Below, piece by piece: positions 5,473 to 15,589 of a stretch of DNA of 59,790 nt. The position numbers and the translations under genes are program-made. This DNA comes from Candidatus Cacconaster caballi. Its GTDB lineage: Bacteria; Bacteroidota; Bacteroidia; Bacteroidales; UBA932. How positions within the stretch are numbered: the first letter of the stretch is position 1; every line of letters begins with the position of its first letter. The stretch covers positions 1 to 59,790 of the forward strand of contig JAGHST010000001.1 in the NCBI GenBank assembly GCA_018065695.1. Direction: 5' to 3'. The notes below the pieces were generated by a model, which was not told the origin of the DNA, ran no database searches, and saw nothing but the letters and a program-made list of their open reading frames with translations.

Positions 5473-7257
5473 ATGGCTCGTGAAATAAAATTTTCTCTCG
5501 TTTACAGAGACATGTGGCAATCTTCCGGCAAATACACCGCAAGAGTCGACCAACTGATGGAAATTGCTCCTGTCATCATTGACATGGGATGTTTTGACCG
5601 TGTCGAGACCAACGGCGGAGCTTTCGAACAGGTTCAGCTTCTGTACGGACAGAACCCTAACAAGGCCGTCCGCCAGTGGTGTGCTCCTTTCAACAAGGCA
5701 GGTATCCAGACACATATGCTTGAAAGAGGCTTGAACGCCCTCCGTATGAACCCGGTTCCGGAAGATGTCCGTTTCCTTATGTATAAAGTAAAGAAAGCCC
5801 AGGGCACCGACATCGCCCGTTCTTTCTGCGGCCTTAACGACCACCGCAACCTCAAGGGTTCGGTAATCGGCGCGAAGAAGGGTGGCATGATCTCACAGGT
5901 GGCTCTCTCCATCACCTACTCCCCTGTCCACACCGTGGAATATTATATGGGAGTTGTTGACCACGTCGTGGAGTACGGTTGCGATGAAATCTGCCTCAAG
6001 GATATGGCAGGTATCGGCCGCCCGGCATTCCTCGGCAAACTCGTGAAGTCCATCAAGAAGAAATACCCGCACATCAAGGTTCAGTACCACGGCCACACGG
6101 GCCCAGGCTTCGCAACAGCTTCAATGCTTGAGGTGGCACGCGCAGGTGCCGACTACCTCGACGTAGCCATCGAACCTCTCTCCTGGGGCAAGATTCATCC
6201 GGATGTCATCACAATCCGCGCAATGCTCAAGGATGCCGGCTTTAAGGTAAAGGACATCAATATGGATGCCTATATGGAGGCCCGCAGCCTTACCCAGAAG
6301 TTCATCGACGACTTCCTCGGCTACTTCATCGAGCCGACCAACCATATCTGCACATCCCTCCTCGTAGGCTGCGGCCTTCCTGGCGGCATGATGGGCTCCA
6401 TGATGGCAGACCTCAAGGGCTTTATGGGCGCAATCAATATGTCGCTCCGCAATCAAGGCAAGCCTGAACTCACACTCGACCAAATGGTTGTCAAACTCTT
6501 CAATGAAGTTGAATATGTATGGCCTCGCCTCGGCTATCCGCCATTGGTGACTCCGTTCAGCCAGTATGTGAAGAACACCGCCCTGATGAATCTCATGCAC
6601 ACTCTCAAGGGTGAAGAGCGCTGGAAAACCATCGACCCTGATACAATGAATATGATTCTCGGCAAGACCGGCAAACTCCCTGGCGAACTCGCTCCGGAAA
6701 TCGTAAAGATTGTAAAGGAAAAGGGCCTCGAATTCTATACAGGCAATCCTCAGGATGCATTCCCTAACGACCTGCCTCGCTTCGAGAAGATGATGGCCGA
6801 TGAAGGATGGGATCGCGGACAGGACGACGAGGAACTCTTCGAACTGGCAATGCACGAGCGTCAGTACCGCGACTACAAGAGCGGAGCTGCCGAAAAGCGT
6901 TTCAAGACAGACCTCGAAGCTGCAAGGGCAAAGGCCAACGCTCCTATCATCATCGAGCGTCCGGTCGTAGAGCGTCCTGCATTCGACATTGACAAATACA
7001 CTCAGGAACATCCTAAAGCACAGCCTATTCAGGCAGCAGCGGCCGGTACCCTCACATGGTCCATCGAGCCCGCCGGAGAGACAGCTGCCGCTCCTGCCAT
7101 CGGCACCAAAGTCAAGGAAGGCAAGCCTGTATGCTGGGTTCAGGCATACTACGGAAACGAAGAATGCCTCGCTCTGGCAAGCGGCAAGATAGTTTCTATC
7201 AACGCCCATCAGGGAGACCACGTAGTCAAGGGACAGATTGTAGGCTTCATCGAATAA
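5473..7257 (+). CDS. Oxaloacetate decarboxylase/pyruvate carboxylase-type carboxyltransferase subunit
   Basis: The 594-residue protein belongs to the HMGL-like/PYC_OADA family, which transfers CO2 between biotin and pyruvate/oxaloacetate. N-terminal TIM barrel (about 5-300): YRDMWQSS (metal Asp13), ERGLNALR, ICLKDMAGIG (the lysine that is carbamylated in the family) and QYHGHTGPG (metal His pair). A conserved carboxylase domain follows (about 300-480; GLPGGMMGSM, EVEYVWPRLGYPPLVTPFSQYV). The last 75 residues look like a biotinyl/lipoyl hammerhead domain (VKEGKPV...ASGKIVSINAHQGDHVVKGQ). At the position of the biotinylated AMKM motif it has AYYG, with no lysine, so canonical biotinylation is not possible there. 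It is a single-gene unit between its own promoter and a strong terminator; no sodium-pump or carrier subunits are adjacent. Whether it works with a separate biotin carrier is an inference. Confidence 0.85.
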   Translation: MAREIKFSLVYRDMWQSSGKYTARVDQLMEIAPVIIDMGCFDRVETNGGAFEQVQLLYGQNPNKAVRQWCAPFNKAGIQTHMLERGLNALRMNPVPEDVRFLMYKVKKAQGTDIARSFCGLNDHRNLKGSVIGAKKGGMISQVALSITYSPVHTVEYYMGVVDHVVEYGCDEICLKDMAGIGRPAFLGKLVKSIKKKYPHIKVQYHGHTGPGFATASMLEVARAGADYLDVAIEPLSWGKIHPDVITIRAMLKDAGFKVKDINMDAYMEARSLTQKFIDDFLGYFIEPTNHICTSLLVGCGLPGGMMGSMMADLKGFMGAINMSLRNQGKPELTLDQMVVKLFNEVEYVWPRLGYPPLVTPFSQYVKNTALMNLMHTLKGEERWKTIDPDTMNMILGKTGKLPGELAPEIVKIVKEKGLEFYTGNPQDAFPNDLPRFEKMMADEGWDRGQDDEELFELAMHERQYRDYKSGAAEKRFKTDLEAARAKANAPIIIERPVVERPAFDIDKYTQEHPKAQPIQAAAAGTLTWSIEPAGETAAAPAIGTKVKEGKPVCWVQAYYGNEECLALASGKIVSINAHQGDHVVKGQIVGFIE

Positions 7258-7287
7258 GCCCTTCACCTACCGGCTATCATTAAAAAA

Positions 7288-7314
7288 GAGCTTCGCGGAT
7301 GCGAAGCTCTTTTT
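7288..7314. terminator. Bidirectional rho-independent terminator
   Basis: GAGCTTCGC (7288-7296), loop GGAT, GCGAAGCTC (7301-7309), followed by TTTTT on plus and by a run of six T on minus. It separates the carboxylase-like gene from the convergent SusD gene. Confidence 0.9.
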
Positions 7315-7336
7315 GCATATAAGCAGTAGCCGGAGA

Positions 7337-8809
7337 TTAGTCTTTGTAGCCGGGGTTCTGCTGGAGTTCCTTGTGAATCAATCTTTCTGTGCTTGCGATA
7401 GGCATCACGATCTTGAAGTAGTTCCAGTCAATCTCGGTCTGGTAGCCTGCTCCACCTCCGAAGTCATCCGGATCATAAACCATATCACGGACAAACTTGC
7501 CACCGCGGCGCATAACGTCGAAGAAACGGTCGCCTTCGCCGATGAACTCTTTCTGACGCTCAGTCTGGACGAGAGCAACAGTAGCGGTTACGTCTTCGGC
7601 AGTTGGATCCGCTCTCTTGCGGATGGCGTTCAGATAGTTGCTTGCATCGCTTGCTCCGATTTCGACACCCGCTTCAGCTGCAATCAAATATGCGTCAGCC
7701 AGACGGAGTACGTGAGGATTGTTCAGACGGAAGCCCATACCGCGGTCCTGGTTGCCGAGGAATTTCTTGAGCCAGTATTTACCTGTCTGCTTGGCACCTG
7801 TTGAAGGATCGTCATACTCCACCATCTGGAAACGGATGTCGTTAGGAGTATCCTTGAAAAGTTCTCTCCACCTCTTGGTAGGGACTACGTTACCCTTGGC
7901 CTCTGACTCTCCGAACCACAATGCATTATATACGCAGCCGAAACCCATATCGTCATCGAGGTTGTTCTTCATTGCGAGCACGAATTCAAGAACTGTCTCA
8001 TCCTGACCTTCGTGGCTCCAATATTCCTTATACTTTTCGTTTGGAGTAAGAGAGTAAACATTTGAATCGATTACCTCCTTGGCGCAATTATAGGCATTCT
8101 GATAGTCTCCCTTGTAGAGAGAAATCTTTGCCTGAAGGAGTTTTGCTGCCCAATAGTTGAAGTGGCCTATGTTCCTTGATTTTGAAAGGAGAGGGAGAGC
8201 TTCGTTTATGTCGCTCAAAGCCTGTGCGTAAGTTTCAGCAACGGTGTTGCGTGGAACTCTTGCTTCCTCTGGTGAGGTCGGCGCTTTGAGAATGATGGCA
8301 CCGAGAGAAGCTCCATTGTCCTTGAGGTAAGGATAGCCATATACGCGAGCGAGGTCGAAGTAGCAGAGGGCTCTCATTGCGAGCGCCTGGCCTTTGCAGT
8401 CATCCTTGATAGGCTCTTCGCTAGGAGATGCCTCCAGTTTGTCGATGTTGGCAAGAAGGGCGTTGGCTCTCATTATGGTCTTGTAGAAATAGCCCCAGAG
8501 TGAACCGAAGTATGAGCTCTGAGTCTCTGTGTAGTCAAAAAGGTATATGGTCTTACCATAACCGCTGATGTCAGTAGGATAGAGGTTGTCACCTCTCATG
8601 TCACCCAGATATACCATTGTGGAACCGTAAATTTCTTCGCTCTTGATGAGAGTGTAGAGACCGTTCACTGCAACCTGAGCATCAGGGATGGTTGTCATTG
8701 CCACTACGTCTGCCACTGAATCAGTAGGCACAGTGTCAAGAAAACCCTCGCAGGATGAAATGCCGAGCATTACACCTGCCGCTAATACTATGCTTAATAT
8801 CTTTTTCAT
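7337..8809 (-). CDS. SusD/RagB-family nutrient-binding lipoprotein (pair 1)
   Basis: The 490-residue protein has a lipoprotein signal peptide (MKKILSIVLAAGVMLGISSC) followed by EGFLDTVPTDSVAD, the usual SusD N-terminal signature. Tetratricopeptide-like helices (MRALCYFDLARVYGYPYL, AKLLQAKISLYKGDYQNAYNCA) and the C-terminal SusD region (RLADAYLIAAEAGVEIG, RQKEFIGEGDRFFDVMRRGG, IPST-like MPIASTERLIHKELQQNPGY) are intact. SusD proteins sit on the outer face of the outer membrane as a lid on the SusC channel and capture ligand. It follows its SusC partner by 23 nt. No glycan hydrolase, sulfatase or regulator lies nearby, so the substrate cannot be guessed. Confidence 0.95.
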   Translation of the reverse strand: MKKILSIVLAAGVMLGISSCEGFLDTVPTDSVADVVAMTTIPDAQVAVNGLYTLIKSEEIYGSTMVYLGDMRGDNLYPTDISGYGKTIYLFDYTETQSSYFGSLWGYFYKTIMRANALLANIDKLEASPSEEPIKDDCKGQALAMRALCYFDLARVYGYPYLKDNGASLGAIILKAPTSPEEARVPRNTVAETYAQALSDINEALPLLSKSRNIGHFNYWAAKLLQAKISLYKGDYQNAYNCAKEVIDSNVYSLTPNEKYKEYWSHEGQDETVLEFVLAMKNNLDDDMGFGCVYNALWFGESEAKGNVVPTKRWRELFKDTPNDIRFQMVEYDDPSTGAKQTGKYWLKKFLGNQDRGMGFRLNNPHVLRLADAYLIAAEAGVEIGASDASNYLNAIRKRADPTAEDVTATVALVQTERQKEFIGEGDRFFDVMRRGGKFVRDMVYDPDDFGGGAGYQTEIDWNYFKIVMPIASTERLIHKELQQNPGYKD

Positions 8810-8832
8810 GTCTGTTTCTTGTTAAACGGTTA

Positions 8833-11800
8833 TTAGAATGTGACTTCCAAACCAAGTGTGCCAGTTCTCATAGAAGGCATCTGGTAGTTGTAGAAACCGC
8901 TTGCAGGAACTTCAGGATCGAAGTTCAGTCCTGAGAAGGTGAGAAGGTTAGCTCCGGCCAGATAGATGCGGGCATTGCTCATGCGGAGTTTCTGGGTGAA
9001 GCTCTTTGGCAGATTGTATGAGAGAGTGGCGTTCTTGAGTCTGAGGTAGTCACCTTTCTTGAGGAAACGGCTTGAGTCGTAGTATCCGCCCTGTCCGTTG
9101 TCTCTGATACGCTTAGGAACGTCTGTGTTGCGGTTGTTCTCAGTCCAGAAATTCAACTGCTCGACGCCAATGTTTCTGTGGCTGTCATAGTAACCGTCCA
9201 CTGCGAGTTCGTCGCAGGCACCGTCCCATACATAATGTCCGTACTTGTATGCCCAAGACATTGAGAGTGAGAGGTCTCTCCACCTGAAATCAAGGTTGAA
9301 TCCGCCGAATCCCTTAGGCATGGCGAGTTTTCCGTCAAGAATCATACTGCTGGCGCTCTGCCTTCTTGAAGGATAGTAGTTGTAAGTGTCAACAGGAACT
9401 GTACCGCCTTCGCTGATGACGGTACCATCCTTGAGAACGACGGTCTTGCCCTTTCCTACTGTCGAGCCGGCTTCATAGAATGAACCTTCAGCGTACATTG
9501 CGTTACCTGCCTTGAGTTCACTGTTGCCCATATAGCCGTCTTCCTGGCATACTCCGAGGTAATTCCTGGTGTAGTACTGGGTGTAGTTGTATCCAGCTTT
9601 CCAGATGTCGTGGTTGATCATGCCGGTCTGTGTCTCGCCTTCTTCTGAGAGAGCGAGTACCTTATTGTCGATGGTTGACCAGTTGGCTCCGAAGCTCAGA
9701 CCCCAGTCCTTTGACTTGAGAATGTCAACGTTGACCGCAATCTCGACGCCCTGGTTCCTCATTGAACCGATGTTCATCAAAGTAGTGGAGAATCCTGTGG
9801 TGCTTGGAATCTTGGCATCAAGGAGGAGGTCTGTGGTGAGTTTGTTGAAGTATTCAACTGAGAGAGTCACTCTGTCGAAGAGAGTGGCGTCCAAGGCCAC
9901 GTTCCAGTTTCTGTTCTTTTCCCAAGTAAGATCGGTGTTTGCGATATTTGCAGGGTAGCTTGCTCCGTCATCACCATATACGGTGTAGTCGTAGAGGGCC
10001 ATATAACCGAAGTAGTCTGATGGGAGAGTACCTGAAGTACCGTATGAGCCACGGATTTTGGCATCTGTCAGCCAGTCGTTCTTAATGAACTCCTCATTCG
10101 AGAATCTCCAGGATCCTGATACTGACCAGAAGTTGCCCCAGCGTGTCTTAGGACCGAGCTTGGAAGAACCGTCACGACGGAAAGTACCTGTGATATAGTA
10201 TCTGGCACCATAGTCATAACTCAAGCTTGAGAGAGCTGACAGGAGACCAGCGTTCCTCCTGTATGTGTAACCGTCCTTGTATGTAGAGGCGAGGACTGAT
10301 TCTGTGGCGCCCATGTAAGAAACGTCAACGAGGCTGATGCGGGACATGAGATATTCCTCTTTTTCTGCTTCCCAACCAATCATTGCTGCAAGGTGGTGGC
10401 CATTCCAAGTCTTGTCGAAGTTCAAAGTGGTTGAGCTGACCTTGCGGTTGACTTTGCGGAAGCGGTCGCTGAGGTAGCCCTGGCCGTAAGCGGTGAAGTT
10501 GGGGTGTCCGTATGTCCAACCGAACTTATCGTGAGCGTCGAGCCAGTCCTTGCTTGCGATGGTCTTGAGTTTCAACCAGTCGGTGAATGCGACTTCAGCC
10601 CATCCCTTGAGGAGTACGCGGTTCTGGGTGTAGTCGTTGATCTGTGCATCGTATGAAGCGACAGGGTTGATGGTTGAGTAAGCGCTGTTGAAAGCCTTGA
10701 GATAGAGCTCTCCTGTGTCCTTGTAAGCGTAAGGCCAGTTTTCACTCAATACGACTTTCCACATATAGAACGGGTTGTCTTTTGTTGACTGTCCGTCCTG
10801 GTTACCTGTCTGATACTGCCATGAATACTGGATTGAAGCTCCGGCCTTGATGTGCTTTGACACGTTGGCTTCGGCATTGAGGGTACCGGTGAGACGTTTC
10901 AGATAGTTGATTGAAACGACACCCTGCTGGTCAGTGTAGCTTACTGAACCGAAAACTTTACCCTTGTCATTGCCGCCTGATACGGTGACTTCGTAGTTCT
11001 GCGCTATACCTGTGCGGAACAGAACATCTTCCCAGTCCTTATAGATGTACTTGCTTTCATCCTTTGAAGGATAATTGCTCTCGACTTTCGCATTTACGTA
11101 TGCTTCCAGAGTACCGTAGCTCTTCCATGCAGAAGGGTTGTCCTGGCCGTAGTTGGTCCATGCAACAGTGTGCAGGTATCTGTTCTGCTCGTCGTTGCAG
11201 AGAGGGTAGTTGTTGTATGCAAAGTAAGAGAGACCTGCGCTGGCCTTGAAGCTTGTCGAGATCTTGCCCTGTTTGCCTTTCTTGGTGGTAATGAGTACAA
11301 CACCGTTGGATGCACGTGAACCGTAAAGAGAAGCGGCTGCGGCGTCCTTGAGGATGGTGACGCTTTCGATGTCACTAGGGTTGAGGAAGTTCATTACACT
11401 GGTGGAAATGTTTCCTGAACCGTAGTCACCGCTGGTGGCGGCGATACCGTCGATAACGTAGAGTGGCTGGTTGCTGGCGTTGAATGATCCGATACCACGG
11501 ACTGTGATTTCAACTTCAGAACCCGGCTGTCCGGTTACGGAAGCTACCTGCACGCCGGGAGCCTTACCTGCAAGAACCTGTTCGAAGCTGACCACAGGTG
11601 CATCCTTGATTGCATCCTGCTTTACGACTGCAGCCGAACCTGAATAAGAGCCTTTCTTCACTGTACCGTAGGCGACGACCATAACTTCATCGAGGGCTTC
11701 GGCATCCGGTGAAAGAATTACATTGATCTGGGTTCTGCCGTTTACAGCGACCTCCTGGTCCTTGAAACCGATAGAAGAGAAAACCAATGTTGCGTCGGAC

Positions 11801-11991
11801 GGAACCTTTTCAAGAACATAGGAACCGTCGTCAGAAGAAGCCACACCTATCGTTGTGCCCTTTACAACAATGCTTGCAAAAGGAATAGGCTGGCCGTCTG
11901 ATGAAGATGTCACCTTACCGGTAACCTTCACCTGTGCGAAAGCCACATTGACCATCAATGCAGCAAACGCAACTAGAAAGAGTTTCTTCAT
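8833..11991 (-). CDS. SusC/RagA-family TonB-linked outer-membrane transporter (pair 1)
   Basis: A 1052-residue protein of normal SusC length. Signal peptide (MKKLFLVAFAALMVNVAFAQ), CarboxypepD_reg-like domain (about 22-100), the SusC signature EVMVVAYGT (about 103-111), plug domain (SVTILKDAAAASLYGSRASNGVVLITTK) and a 22-strand barrel ending in aromatic TLGLEVTF. It imports ligand captured by SusD with energy from TonB-ExbBD. The first 150 residues are strikingly similar to those of the divergently transcribed SusC at 12369-15572, while the barrels differ more, so the two systems look like duplicated, mirror-image copies that have taken on different ligands. Confidence 0.95.
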   Translation of the reverse strand: MKKLFLVAFAALMVNVAFAQVKVTGKVTSSSDGQPIPFASIVVKGTTIGVASSDDGSYVLEKVPSDATLVFSSIGFKDQEVAVNGRTQINVILSPDAEALDEVMVVAYGTVKKGSYSGSAAVVKQDAIKDAPVVSFEQVLAGKAPGVQVASVTGQPGSEVEITVRGIGSFNASNQPLYVIDGIAATSGDYGSGNISTSVMNFLNPSDIESVTILKDAAAASLYGSRASNGVVLITTKKGKQGKISTSFKASAGLSYFAYNNYPLCNDEQNRYLHTVAWTNYGQDNPSAWKSYGTLEAYVNAKVESNYPSKDESKYIYKDWEDVLFRTGIAQNYEVTVSGGNDKGKVFGSVSYTDQQGVVSINYLKRLTGTLNAEANVSKHIKAGASIQYSWQYQTGNQDGQSTKDNPFYMWKVVLSENWPYAYKDTGELYLKAFNSAYSTINPVASYDAQINDYTQNRVLLKGWAEVAFTDWLKLKTIASKDWLDAHDKFGWTYGHPNFTAYGQGYLSDRFRKVNRKVSSTTLNFDKTWNGHHLAAMIGWEAEKEEYLMSRISLVDVSYMGATESVLASTYKDGYTYRRNAGLLSALSSLSYDYGARYYITGTFRRDGSSKLGPKTRWGNFWSVSGSWRFSNEEFIKNDWLTDAKIRGSYGTSGTLPSDYFGYMALYDYTVYGDDGASYPANIANTDLTWEKNRNWNVALDATLFDRVTLSVEYFNKLTTDLLLDAKIPSTTGFSTTLMNIGSMRNQGVEIAVNVDILKSKDWGLSFGANWSTIDNKVLALSEEGETQTGMINHDIWKAGYNYTQYYTRNYLGVCQEDGYMGNSELKAGNAMYAEGSFYEAGSTVGKGKTVVLKDGTVISEGGTVPVDTYNYYPSRRQSASSMILDGKLAMPKGFGGFNLDFRWRDLSLSMSWAYKYGHYVWDGACDELAVDGYYDSHRNIGVEQLNFWTENNRNTDVPKRIRDNGQGGYYDSSRFLKKGDYLRLKNATLSYNLPKSFTQKLRMSNARIYLAGANLLTFSGLNFDPEVPASGFYNYQMPSMRTGTLGLEVTF

Positions 11992-12032
11992 AGATAGGTT
12001 ATTTGGTTAAAGTATTCTATATACATACGTTG

Positions 12033-12063
12033 CAAAGTTAACGGAATTTTCGATATAAACAAA
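12033..12063 (-). promoter_or_regulatory. Promoter of SusC/SusD pair 1
   Basis: A near-ideal Bacteroidota promoter on minus: TTTG (12063-12060), 19-nt spacer, TAACTTTG (12040-12033). Predicted start near 12026 leaves about 35 nt of leader. Confidence 0.75.
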
Positions 12064-12224
12064 TAAAAGTGTCAGACGGGCGCCTGTGAACGATTTATTG
12101 TGAACGATTTATTGATTAAAAAGACGATTTCAACACAAATGGAGCAGGCCGGCGGACAGACGCCCGTAGCATTTCACAAGGGTGCCGCCGAGTGAAAAAT
12201 CGTAAAAAAAACGAGTACCGGTTA

Positions 12225-12254
12225 TTGCGAAATGGAAGAAAAATTTTAACTTTA
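12225..12254 (+). promoter_or_regulatory. Promoter of SusC/SusD pair 2
   Basis: TTG (12225-12227), 19-nt spacer, TAACTTTA (12247-12254), one base off the TAnnTTTG consensus. The start would be near 12261, leaving a leader of about 107 nt before ATG 12369. Confidence 0.5.
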
Positions 12255-12368
12255 CGAGGATTTTCATTGAAAATTATCGGATTTTATATAAAAAAGTCTG
12301 ATTTTTAATCAATAAAGTCAACACTATACACAATTCAATACTATATTTTAACAAACCAAAAACTACTT

Positions 12369-15300
12369 ATGAAGAAAGTAATGCTACTTGTGCTCGCTGC
12401 ATTGACAGTCAATGTAGCTCTTGCACAGAACAAAGTCACAGGTGTTGTGGCTTCTTCAGAAGACGGTTCGCCGGTTCCATTCGCAAGTGTCGTCATCAAA
12501 GGCACTATGACGGGTGTCGCCACTCTTGACAATGGCGCATACGTTCTGGAAAAGGTTCCGGCAGATGCAACCCTCGTCTTCTCTTCTATCGGTTTCATTG
12601 ATCAGGAAGTTCCGGTAAACGGACGCTCTGTGATCAACGTAGCCCTCAAGCCTGACGCAGAATCTCTCGAAGAGGTTATGGTCGTAGCGTATGGTACTGC
12701 AAAGAAAGGCACATATACAGGTGCCGCTTCTGTCGTTAAGCAGGATGCTATCAAGGACCTCCCTACAACTTCATTCGAGAACGCCCTTATGGGCAAGGTC
12801 GCAGGTCTCCAGATGGGTAGCGCATCAGGTCAGGCAGGTTCCACACAAAGCATCCGCATCCGTGGTATCGGTTCCATGAACGCATCCAACGAGCCTCTCT
12901 ACGTAATTGACGGTGTCCCTGCAATTTCAGGTGATATCGGCCAGATGAGTGACTATACCTATTCAACCAACAACGTGATGAGTTCCATCAACCCTTCAGA
13001 CATCGAGTCAATCACAGTCCTGAAGGATGCTGCAGCTTCCGCACTCTACGGCTCCCGAGCAGCAAACGGTGTCATCCTCGTCAACACCAAGAGAGGTAAA
13101 TCAGGCAAACCGACCGTAAGTTTCAAAGCTTCGGTAGGTATCTCTCCCGACTGGGCATTCGACAGCTATCAGCAGGCAACTACAGAGCAGAGCCTACATA
13201 TGCTCTATGAAACATTCTGGGATTACAACTACTACTGGACATCTTCAAATGAAGGCGACGCTCAGGCATCTTCTGCCGATGCAATCCGCCGTCTGAACAA
13301 CAAGTTCAACCAACACGGTTACAAGTTCACCTCAACCGGCAACGGCCGCTATGATACTCCTGACATCGACGCAGTGGATGAAAAGGCAGCTGCAGCAGGA
13401 CGCGGAAGAGGAAGATATTTCGACTGGGACAAGGCATATTTCGGAACAGGCGTCTTCCAGACCTATGACCTCAGCGTCAGCGGCGGCAACGACAACACCT
13501 CCTACTACTCTTCAGTCTCCTATACCAAAGACCAGGGCCGTGTAAAGATTAACTCCTATGATCGTCTTTCCGCACGCGCAAACGTCAACCAGAAGGTCGG
13601 CAAGTACGTCGAACTCCTCACTAACGTCAGCATCGCCCACACCGACAGGTCAGGTTTCAACGATACCTGGAACAACTCCTCAAACCTCTATATGCAGGCA
13701 AAGAACCTGATGTGGGGTTTCTACTGGCCAACCAACTACAAGACAGGCGATCCTTGGACAGCACGTTACGGCAGCTACGGCTACAACAACCTTTACTACA
13801 ACGAGAAGTGGAGCAACGCCTCAAAGACTTTGAAGTCAACAATCAGCGAGACTCTCACCGTCCACATCATCCCTGGTCTCGATGCCAAGACAGTGTTCTC
13901 ATTCGACAACACCGACACCAAGGACGACTACTACATCAGCTCCGAGCACTTCAACTGCCCTGCAGTTGACGGCAAGGACGTTGCCAGGGCAGTGGCCATG
14001 GACACCGAGACAAGGAAGATCGTTTCCTCAACCACCCTCAACTACAACAAGACCTTCGCAGAGAAGCACAACGTCAATGCTCTCGTAGGTTTTGAGGCTG
14101 AAAGCAACAACACCCGCTATATCCGCGCTGAAGGAAAGAACCTCTCCACTTCAGCCCTCGAGACAGTCGCAACCGCAGGTGTCCTCGATGCAAACGCATA
14201 CAGCTGGGGCAATGCAATGCAGTCTATCCTCTCCCGTCTGGAATACAACTACGACGGCCGCTACTACCTCTCCGGCAGTTTCCGCCGCGACGGTTCCTCA
14301 CGCCTTTCCGCACAGACCCGTTGGGGTAACTTCTGGTCAGTAGCCGGCAGCTGGAGAATCAGCAGCGAAAGCTTCATGCAGAATCAGGATGTCATCAGCA
14401 ACCTCCGTCTCCGCGCATCTTACGGTGTCAACGGTACCCTTCCTTCAAGCAACTACGGCTGGAGGGCACTTGCAGCATACGGAGCAAACTACAACGGCAA
14501 CCCTGGCGGTTACATCAGCAACGTGGCTTCAGACGACCTCCGTTGGGAGAAGAGCTACACATATAACGTGGCTTTGGAATACGGTTTCTTCAACAACCGC
14601 CTCACAGGTAGTGTCGAGTATTTCAACCGCGACTCCAAAGACCTTCTCATGAACGTTCCTATTTCCCGCGTGACCGGTTTCTCATCAACACTGCGCAACA
14701 TCGGTGAGGTGAACAACCGCGGTTGGGAAGTCGAACTCAGCGGTGATATCATCAAGACCAAGGACATCACCTGGTCCGCAGGTCTGAACGCCTCCTTCAC
14801 CAAGTCATCCGTCAAGAAACTCTATCGTCAGGAGGGTGAAGAGGTAGGTCAGGACATCATCTGGAACGATCCTACAGGAGGTGACGGCCTCTGCCAGTTC
14901 ATCTACAGGGAGGGCGAGTCAATGCTTGCAGTCTATGGCCTCGAATGGGCAGGCGTGGAGAAATCCACAGGTCTGAACCTCTGGTATTCAAACAACGACA
15001 ACTGCGACTTCAAGGATGCAAACGGCCGCAACGTAGTTTACGACTTTTATGATGCAGACGAAATCATTCTTGCAGACCTTGTTCCTCTGGTATATGGCGG
15101 TATCACAACCGACTTCAGCTGGAAGGGCCTCTCTCTCGGCCTGAACTTCAACTACAAGATAGGCAAGATGTATGACGGCGCCGAGCAGAACACAACCGAC
15201 GACGGTTACTTCTGGGAGCGTATCCGTGCAAAGAATATGTGGGAGAACCGCTGGACAGACGCAACTGCCGAGACCGCAACTCTTCCTCGCATCATCGGTA

Positions 15301-15572
15301 ACGACTCAGAGGATTTCGAGCAGTATAGTTCACGCCACATCCACAATGGCAACTTCCTCAGACTCAAGACCGTTACCCTCAGCTACTCTTTCCCGAAGAG
15401 CATTTTGAGCAAGATGAACATGAACGGTCTGCGCGTTTACTTCTCAGGCCAGAACCTCTTCACCGCATCAGCTTGGAAGTACTGCGATCCTGAAGTAAAC
15501 TCATACGGTACTCAGGGCTGGGGAATTCCTCAGAGCAAAACTTACACATTCGGCCTTGAATTCTCCTTCTAA
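12369..15572 (+). CDS. SusC/RagA-family TonB-linked outer-membrane transporter (pair 2)
   Basis: A 1067-residue SusC with signal peptide (MKKVMLLVLAALTVNVALAQ), CarboxypepD_reg-like domain, signature EVMVVAYGT, plug (SITVLKDAAASALYGSRAANGVILVNTK) and a full barrel ending YTFGLEFSF. N-terminal 150 residues closely match the SusC at 8833-11991 (for example VLEKVPADATLVFSSIGF against VLEKVPSDATLVFSSIGF). It is followed after 17 nt by its SusD partner. The codon choice in this pair is strongly biased to C-ending codons compared with pair 1, which may mark high expression or a different history. Confidence 0.95.
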   Translation: MKKVMLLVLAALTVNVALAQNKVTGVVASSEDGSPVPFASVVIKGTMTGVATLDNGAYVLEKVPADATLVFSSIGFIDQEVPVNGRSVINVALKPDAESLEEVMVVAYGTAKKGTYTGAASVVKQDAIKDLPTTSFENALMGKVAGLQMGSASGQAGSTQSIRIRGIGSMNASNEPLYVIDGVPAISGDIGQMSDYTYSTNNVMSSINPSDIESITVLKDAAASALYGSRAANGVILVNTKRGKSGKPTVSFKASVGISPDWAFDSYQQATTEQSLHMLYETFWDYNYYWTSSNEGDAQASSADAIRRLNNKFNQHGYKFTSTGNGRYDTPDIDAVDEKAAAAGRGRGRYFDWDKAYFGTGVFQTYDLSVSGGNDNTSYYSSVSYTKDQGRVKINSYDRLSARANVNQKVGKYVELLTNVSIAHTDRSGFNDTWNNSSNLYMQAKNLMWGFYWPTNYKTGDPWTARYGSYGYNNLYYNEKWSNASKTLKSTISETLTVHIIPGLDAKTVFSFDNTDTKDDYYISSEHFNCPAVDGKDVARAVAMDTETRKIVSSTTLNYNKTFAEKHNVNALVGFEAESNNTRYIRAEGKNLSTSALETVATAGVLDANAYSWGNAMQSILSRLEYNYDGRYYLSGSFRRDGSSRLSAQTRWGNFWSVAGSWRISSESFMQNQDVISNLRLRASYGVNGTLPSSNYGWRALAAYGANYNGNPGGYISNVASDDLRWEKSYTYNVALEYGFFNNRLTGSVEYFNRDSKDLLMNVPISRVTGFSSTLRNIGEVNNRGWEVELSGDIIKTKDITWSAGLNASFTKSSVKKLYRQEGEEVGQDIIWNDPTGGDGLCQFIYREGESMLAVYGLEWAGVEKSTGLNLWYSNNDNCDFKDANGRNVVYDFYDADEIILADLVPLVYGGITTDFSWKGLSLGLNFNYKIGKMYDGAEQNTTDDGYFWERIRAKNMWENRWTDATAETATLPRIIGNDSEDFEQYSSRHIHNGNFLRLKTVTLSYSFPKSILSKMNMNGLRVYFSGQNLFTASAWKYCDPEVNSYGTQGWGIPQSKTYTFGLEFSF

Positions 15573-15589
15573 TCTAAATTCCTAAGACA

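Larger units (their letters stand above)
11992..12368. other. 377-bp divergent intergenic region between the two SusC genes
   Basis: It carries a promoter for each direction (12033-12063 minus, 12225-12254 plus). The middle holds a direct repeat GAACGATTTATTG (about 12089-12101 and 12102-12114, 13-14 nt each). No gene or RNA motif is seen. There is no adjacent sigma/anti-sigma or hybrid two-component regulator. The plus-strand leader is longer, about 107 nt, and A+T-rich. Confidence 0.6.

Noticed and set aside
6121-7266. 381-codon open frame antisense to the carboxylase-like gene
   Set aside because: A mirror of the C-ending codon use of the sense gene; Cys/His/Leu-rich with no domain and no promoter.
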